Source: Rhodospirillales bacterium | Lineage (GTDB): Bacteria; Pseudomonadota; Alphaproteobacteria; Reyranellales; Reyranellaceae | NCBI GenBank assembly: GCA_947466085.1 | Contig: CANIEC010000032.1 | Coordinates: 1 to 35,373, forward strand | Reading direction: 5' to 3' | DNA length: 35,373 nucleotides | Part shown: piece after piece, positions 31,837 to 35,373 of the stretch | Layout: each line of letters begins with the position of its first letter | How positions within the stretch are numbered: the first letter of the stretch is position 1 | Program-made: the position numbers and the translations under genes | Notes under the pieces: generated by a model | What the model was told of the DNA's origin: nothing | Databases searched by the model: none | The model's input: the letters and a program-made list of their open reading frames with translations, nothing else

Positions 31837-32595
31837 ATGGCCAACGAAGAGATAATTCTCGAGGCGACCGGACTGACGAAGGAGTTCAAGGGCTTCATCG
31901 CGGTCAAGAACGTCAATCTGCGCGTAAAACGCCACACAATTCACGCGTTGATCGGGCCAAATGGCGCGGGCAAGACGACCTGCTTCAACCTCCTGACGCA
32001 TTTCCTGACCCCGACTGCGGGCCAGATTCACTTCAACGGACGCAACATCACCGGCAGTTCGCCGGCGGCGATCGCCCGCATGGGGCTCGCCCGGTCGTTC
32101 CAGATCTCGGCGGTATTTCCCCATCTCAGCGTGCGGGAAAACGTCCGCGTCGCCCTGCAGCGCAAGCTCGGGATTTCCTTCCAGTTCTGGCGCTCCGAAA
32201 GCGTGCTCGGCCGCCTCGATGCGCGGGCGCTGGAGCTGGTGGCCGCCGTGGGCCTCGCCGACTTCGCGGAGGCGCAGGCCGTCGATCTTCCCTATGGTCG
32301 CAAGCGCGCGCTGGAGATCGCCACGACGCTCGCGCTCGAGCCCGAGATGATGCTGCTCGACGAGCCGATGGCCGGCCTCGGCCAGGAAGACATCAAGCGC
32401 ATCGCCGCCCTGATCCGCACCGTCTCCAAGGACCGCACCGTCCTGATGGTCGAGCACAACATGTCCGTCGTCGCCGACCTCTCGGACACGATCACCGTAC
32501 TGGCGCGCGGCGAGGTGCTGGCCGAAGGGCCGTACGCCACGGTGTCCAAGCATCCCGCCGTCATCGAGGCTTATGTCGGAACCGGTCATGGCTGA
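31837..32595 (+). CDS. livG: ABC transporter ATP-binding protein, LivG-like
   Basis: The 252-aa protein is the first ATPase of a branched-chain-amino-acid-type ABC importer. It shows Walker A GPNGAGKTT (40-48), the Q-loop region with ARSFQIS, a signature LPYGRKRALEIA in place of LSGGQ as usual in LivG, Walker B MMLLDEPMAGL and the H-loop VEHNM. ATG 31837 has GGGAGAG upstream; the long upstream frame is antisense to the binding-protein gene. It overlaps livF by 8 bases. The symbol denotes family role rather than proven substrate. Confidence 0.93.
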   Translation: MANEEIILEATGLTKEFKGFIAVKNVNLRVKRHTIHALIGPNGAGKTTCFNLLTHFLTPTAGQIHFNGRNITGSSPAAIARMGLARSFQISAVFPHLSVRENVRVALQRKLGISFQFWRSESVLGRLDARALELVAAVGLADFAEAQAVDLPYGRKRALEIATTLALEPEMMLLDEPMAGLGQEDIKRIAALIRTVSKDRTVLMVEHNMSVVADLSDTITVLARGEVLAEGPYATVSKHPAVIEAYVGTGHG

Positions 32596-33292
32596 GACAT
32601 TGTTGAAAGTCGCAGGCCTCCAGGCCTGGTACGGCGAGTCGCATATCCTGCACGGCGTCGATTTCGAGATCCGTCGCGGCGAGCTCGTCACCCTGCTGGG
32701 GCGCAACGGCGCCGGGAAGACGACGACCCTGCGGTCGATCATGGGGATCCTGGGCAAGCGCACCGGTTCGATCGCCTTCGACGGCAAGGAAACGATCGGC
32801 ATGCCGTCGGATCACATCGCACGGCTGGGCATCGCCTACTGCCCCGAGGAGCGCGGCATCTTCTCCAGCCTGAACGTCGACGAGAACCTGCGGCTGCCGC
32901 CGATCGTCAAGCCCGGCGGATTGAGCATCGACGAAATCTACAAGCTCTTTCCCAACCTGCTGGAGCGGCGCTACAGCCAGGGTACGAAGCTTTCCGGCGG
33001 CGAGCAGCAGATGCTGGCCATCGGGCGCATCCTGCGCACCGGCGCCACCCTGCTGCTGCTAGACGAGCCGACCGAGGGCCTGGCGCCGGTGATCGTCCAG
33101 CGCATCGGCGAGATCATCCGCCAGCTCAAGAGCCGCGGCTTCACCATCCTGCTGGTCGAGCAGAACTTCCATTTCGCGGCCACGGTCGCGGACCGCCACT
33201 ACGTCATGGAAGACGGTCGCGTGATCGACACGGTCGCCTCGAGCGACGTGCAGCAGAGCATCGGCAAGCTGCAAACCTATTTGGGGGTATGA
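32588..33292 (+). CDS. livF: ABC transporter ATP-binding protein, LivF-like
   Basis: The 234-aa protein is the second ATPase of the importer, with Walker A GRNGAGKTT (38-46), AYCPEERGIFSSLNV (LivF/UrtE-type segment), signature KLSGGEQQML, Walker B LLLLDEPTEGLAP and H-loop VEQNF. It probably forms a heterodimer with LivG beneath the LivHM membrane pair. Its ATG overlaps the 3' end of livG by 8 bases; livH begins 7 bases after its stop, consistent with a tight operon. Length is normal for the family. Confidence 0.95.
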   Translation: MAETLLKVAGLQAWYGESHILHGVDFEIRRGELVTLLGRNGAGKTTTLRSIMGILGKRTGSIAFDGKETIGMPSDHIARLGIAYCPEERGIFSSLNVDENLRLPPIVKPGGLSIDEIYKLFPNLLERRYSQGTKLSGGEQQMLAIGRILRTGATLLLLDEPTEGLAPVIVQRIGEIIRQLKSRGFTILLVEQNFHFAATVADRHYVMEDGRVIDTVASSDVQQSIGKLQTYLGV

Positions 33293-33299
33293 GGCCGCC

Positions 33300-34181
33300 A
33301 TGTTCGAACTTCTAGGCATTCCTCCCCAGGCATTGTTCGGCCAGCTCCTGCTCGGCCTGATCAACGGTGCCTTCTATGCCATGTTGAGCCTCGGCCTCGC
33401 CGTGATCTTCGGCATGCTGAACGTCATCAACTTCACGCACGGCGCCCAGTACATGATGGGCGCGTTCGCGGCCTGGCTGCTGCTCGGGCTCCTCGACGTG
33501 CCGTTCTGGGCGGCTCTCGTCATCGCCCCGATCATCGTCGGGCTGTTCGGCATCGTGCTCGAGAAGGTGATGTTGAAGCGCATCTACCATCTCGATCATC
33601 TCTACGGCTTCCTGCTGACCTTCGGCCTGGCGCTGGTGATCGAAGGCCTCTTCCAGTGGAAGTGGGGCTCCTCCGGCGCGCCCTATCCCAACCCGATCCC
33701 GGGCGGCTTCAATCTCGGCTTCATGTTCCTGCCGACCTATCGCGCCTTCGTCGTCGTGGCGGCGCTCGTGATCTGTCTCGCCACCTGGTACGGCATCGAG
33801 CGCACCAAGCTCGGCGCCTACCTTCGGGCGGCCACCGAGAACCCGACGCTGGTCCGGGCCTTCGGCATCAACGTGCCGCGGCTGATCACGCTCACCTACG
33901 GGCTGGGCGTGGCGCTCGCCGCCCTCGCCGGTGTCCTCGCCGCGCCGATCCAGCAGGTCTCGGCGCTGATGGGCGTCAACCTGGTGCTGGTCGTCTTCGC
34001 GGTCGTGGTGATCGGCGGCATGGGGTCGATCATGGGGTCCATCGTCACCGGCTTCGGTCTGGGCCTGGTCGAAGGCCTGACCAAGGTCTTCTATCCGCCG
34101 GCCTCCAACACGGTGATCTTCGTCGTCATGGCGCTCGTCCTGCTGATCAAGCCGGCCGGCCTGTTCGGGCAGACCAAATGA
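33300..34181 (+). CDS. livH: Branched-chain amino acid ABC transporter permease, LivH-like
   Basis: The 293-aa membrane protein has about eight hydrophobic helices and typical LivH segments: LLLGLINGAFYAMLSLGLAV near the start, VINFTHGAQYMMGA, YLRAATENPTLVRAFGINV (the ATPase-coupling loop) and GGMGSIMGSIVTGFGLG. With LivM it forms the translocation pore. It overlaps livM by four bases (ATGA). The coupling to the ATPases and the complete gene order indicate a functional transporter. The substrate is set by the divergent binding protein. Confidence 0.94.
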   Translation: MFELLGIPPQALFGQLLLGLINGAFYAMLSLGLAVIFGMLNVINFTHGAQYMMGAFAAWLLLGLLDVPFWAALVIAPIIVGLFGIVLEKVMLKRIYHLDHLYGFLLTFGLALVIEGLFQWKWGSSGAPYPNPIPGGFNLGFMFLPTYRAFVVVAALVICLATWYGIERTKLGAYLRAATENPTLVRAFGINVPRLITLTYGLGVALAALAGVLAAPIQQVSALMGVNLVLVVFAVVVIGGMGSIMGSIVTGFGLGLVEGLTKVFYPPASNTVIFVVMALVLLIKPAGLFGQTK

Positions 34182-35107
34182 ACGCGCAACGCCTCCTCAT
34201 CGCCGTCCTGGCCGTCGTGGCGCTGGCCGCGCCCTGGTTCGCCTATCCGGTGTTCCTGATGACGGCGCTGTGCTTCGCGCTGTTCGCCTGCGCCTTCAAC
34301 CTGCTGCTTGGCTATGTCGGGCTGATGAGCTTCGGCCATGCTATGTTCTTCGGCACGGCGGGTTACTTCTTCGGCCATGTCGTGAAGGCCTGGGACATGC
34401 CGCCCGAGCTCGGCCTGCTGGCCGGCGTCTGCGGCGCCGCCCTGGTCGGCCTCGTCACCGGCGCGCTGGCGATCCGGCGCCAGGGCATCTACTTCGCCAT
34501 GATCACGCTGGCCTTCGCGCAGATGATCTACTTCTTCTGCGTCCAGGCGCCGTTTACGCACGGCGAGGACGGGCTGCAGGGTATTCCGCGCAAGGCGCTG
34601 CTGGGCGGGCTCATCCCGACCAAGGACGACCGCGTCCTCTACTATGTCGTGCTGGCGATCTTCGTCTTCGGCTACTGCGCCATCTACCGCATCATCCATT
34701 CGCCGTTCGGCCAGGTGCTGAAGGCCATTCGCGATAACGAACAGCGCGCCCAGTCGCTGGGCTACGAGGCCGACCGCTACAAGCTCCTGGCCTTCGTGCT
34801 GTCGGCGGCGCTGGCGGGGCTCGCCGGCTCGACCAAGGCCATGGTGCTCCAGTTCGCGACCCTGACCGACGTGAGCGCGGCCATGTCGGGCGAGGTCGTG
34901 CTGATGGCCCTCGTCGGTGGCCTGGGCACGATCGTCGGGCCGGTGGTCGGCGCCTTCATCATCATCACCATGCAGAACTACCTCGCCGCGACCGGCGAGT
35001 TCGTCCTGGTGATCCAGGGCGCCATCTTCGTCGTCATCGTCCTTGCCTTCCGCAAGGGCGTGGTCGGTGAGCTTGCGGAGTGGTGGAAGCGGCGACAGGC
35101 CCGCTGA
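34178..35107 (+). CDS. livM: Branched-chain amino acid ABC transporter permease, LivM-like
   Basis: The 309-aa second permease has about nine hydrophobic helices, with LLLGYVGLMSFGHAMFFGTAGY, the ALAIRRQGIYFAMITLAFAQM helix pair, the coupling loop KAIRDNEQRAQSLGY and a C-terminal GGLGTIVGPVVGAFI. It is the membrane partner of LivH. It starts inside the livH stop (ATGA overlap). After its stop comes a GC-rich hairpin and then, 78 bases on, an RraA-like gene on the same strand, possibly part of the same transcript at lower level. Confidence 0.94.
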   Translation: MNAQRLLIAVLAVVALAAPWFAYPVFLMTALCFALFACAFNLLLGYVGLMSFGHAMFFGTAGYFFGHVVKAWDMPPELGLLAGVCGAALVGLVTGALAIRRQGIYFAMITLAFAQMIYFFCVQAPFTHGEDGLQGIPRKALLGGLIPTKDDRVLYYVVLAIFVFGYCAIYRIIHSPFGQVLKAIRDNEQRAQSLGYEADRYKLLAFVLSAALAGLAGSTKAMVLQFATLTDVSAAMSGEVVLMALVGGLGTIVGPVVGAFIIITMQNYLAATGEFVLVIQGAIFVVIVLAFRKGVVGELAEWWKRRQAR

Positions 35108-35109
35108 GC

Positions 35110-35139
35110 GAGCGGGGGCGGGGGCCTTGCCCGCCGCTC
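35110..35139 (+). terminator. GC-rich hairpin after livM
   Basis: GAGCGG (35110-35115) pairs with CCGCTC (35134-35139), with an additional CGGG/CCCG pairing inside separated by a three-base bulge. There is no T-tract, so it may be an attenuator rather than a full terminator. Confidence 0.3.
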
Positions 35140-35185
35140 CCATTCGCGCGAAGAACGAACCCGTACCCAGGGGGAAATCATCGAC

Positions 35186-35373
35186 ATGACCGAGCTTTCC
35201 GAAGACCAGCTGTTCGCCGAGCTGCGCAAGATCGACACGCCGACCATCACCAACGTCGTGGCGACCTACCCGAAGAATCCCCTCTGCCTCGGCCTCTACA
35301 ATCCCTGGACCGAGAACTGGTACACCGACACGTCGATCCGCTGCATGTACCCGGAGATGGGCGCCATCATCGG
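35186..35373 (+). CDS. RraA-like family protein, 5' part only
   Basis: ATG 35186 follows a GGGGGAAA RBS and opens a frame that runs to the right edge (62 codons). The fragment begins MTELSEDQLFAELRKIDTPTITNV, which matches the RraA/HMG-aldolase-like family (LRxxDTxxxxNV opening). Family members include RNase E inhibitors, 4-hydroxy-4-methyl-2-oxoglutarate aldolases and other carboxylate-lyase-like enzymes. The longer form with TENWYTDTSIRCMYPEMGA is usual in catabolic clusters. Its location behind livM suggests that it may process the imported compound. The C-terminal active-site part is outside the window, so the enzyme class cannot be confirmed. Confidence 0.78.
   Translation, partial: MTELSEDQLFAELRKIDTPTITNVVATYPKNPLCLGLYNPWTENWYTDTSIRCMYPEMGAII

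Overview
The window is dense, G+C-rich bacterial DNA (roughly two thirds G+C by eye) with almost no non-coding space. Organisation and protein types suggest an alphaproteobacterium of the Hyphomicrobiales/Rhodospirillales kind (Reyranella- or Bradyrhizobium-like). The pointers are many twin-arginine-like TctC/Bug solute-binding proteins, TauD-type dioxygenases, acyl-CoA enzymes and palindromic intergenic repeats. The genus cannot be fixed from the sequence alone. No rRNA, tRNA, CRISPR array, transposase, integrase or phage gene was seen.

Layout. 1-1.0 kb, minus strand: the first codons of an unidentified gene and a double-hotdog thioesterase. 1.1-1.5 kb: an HU-type nucleoid protein with a clear terminator. 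1.6-5.2 kb, plus: YdcF-like membrane protein, a THI5/NMT1-like binding protein, an acyl-CoA dehydrogenase, a terminator and a cysteine-dioxygenase-like cupin. 5.2-6.5 kb: an HxlR regulator divergent from an NmrA-like NAD(P)-binding protein. 6.6-8.95 kb: an ICMT-like methyltransferase, then an isonitrile-hydratase-like DJ-1/PfpI protein divergent from a GlxA-type AraC regulator. 8.9-12.45 kb, minus: operon of serine hydrolase, TauD dioxygenase and MFS transporter, divergent from an SDR dehydrogenase plus Bug binding protein (12.5-14.4 kb). 14.5-19.0 kb: lectin-like exported protein, two small membrane proteins, amidase, metallo-beta-lactamase-fold hydrolase and NIPSNAP protein. 19.2-22.35 kb: Bug protein, alpha/beta hydrolase and family-1 binding protein. 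22.3-25.25 kb: LysR regulator divergent from Bug plus TauD dioxygenase. 25.25-25.5 kb: nested palindromic repeats. 25.5-29.3 kb, minus: operon of two tandem paralogous MFS transporters and an exported MetX-like hydrolase, divergent from another Bug protein (29.4-30.4 kb). 30.5-35.1 kb: a complete branched-chain-amino-acid-type ABC transporter, with its binding protein divergent from livG-livF-livH-livM, then the start of an RraA-like gene.

How it fits together. The window looks like a scavenging and catabolism region. Most loci combine a periplasmic binding protein or MFS carrier with one hydrolytic or oxidative enzyme (serine hydrolase, amidase, alpha/beta hydrolase, TauD oxygenase, SDR, acyl-CoA dehydrogenase), and several sit beside a local regulator (LysR, HxlR, GlxA). 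The main oddity is that six of the seven solute-binding proteins have no permease nearby; only the Liv system is complete. No obviously new defence or mobile system was found. The most unusual items are the repeated Bug-plus-enzyme modules, an exported MetX-like protein, and nested palindromes whose arms differ by compensatory changes.
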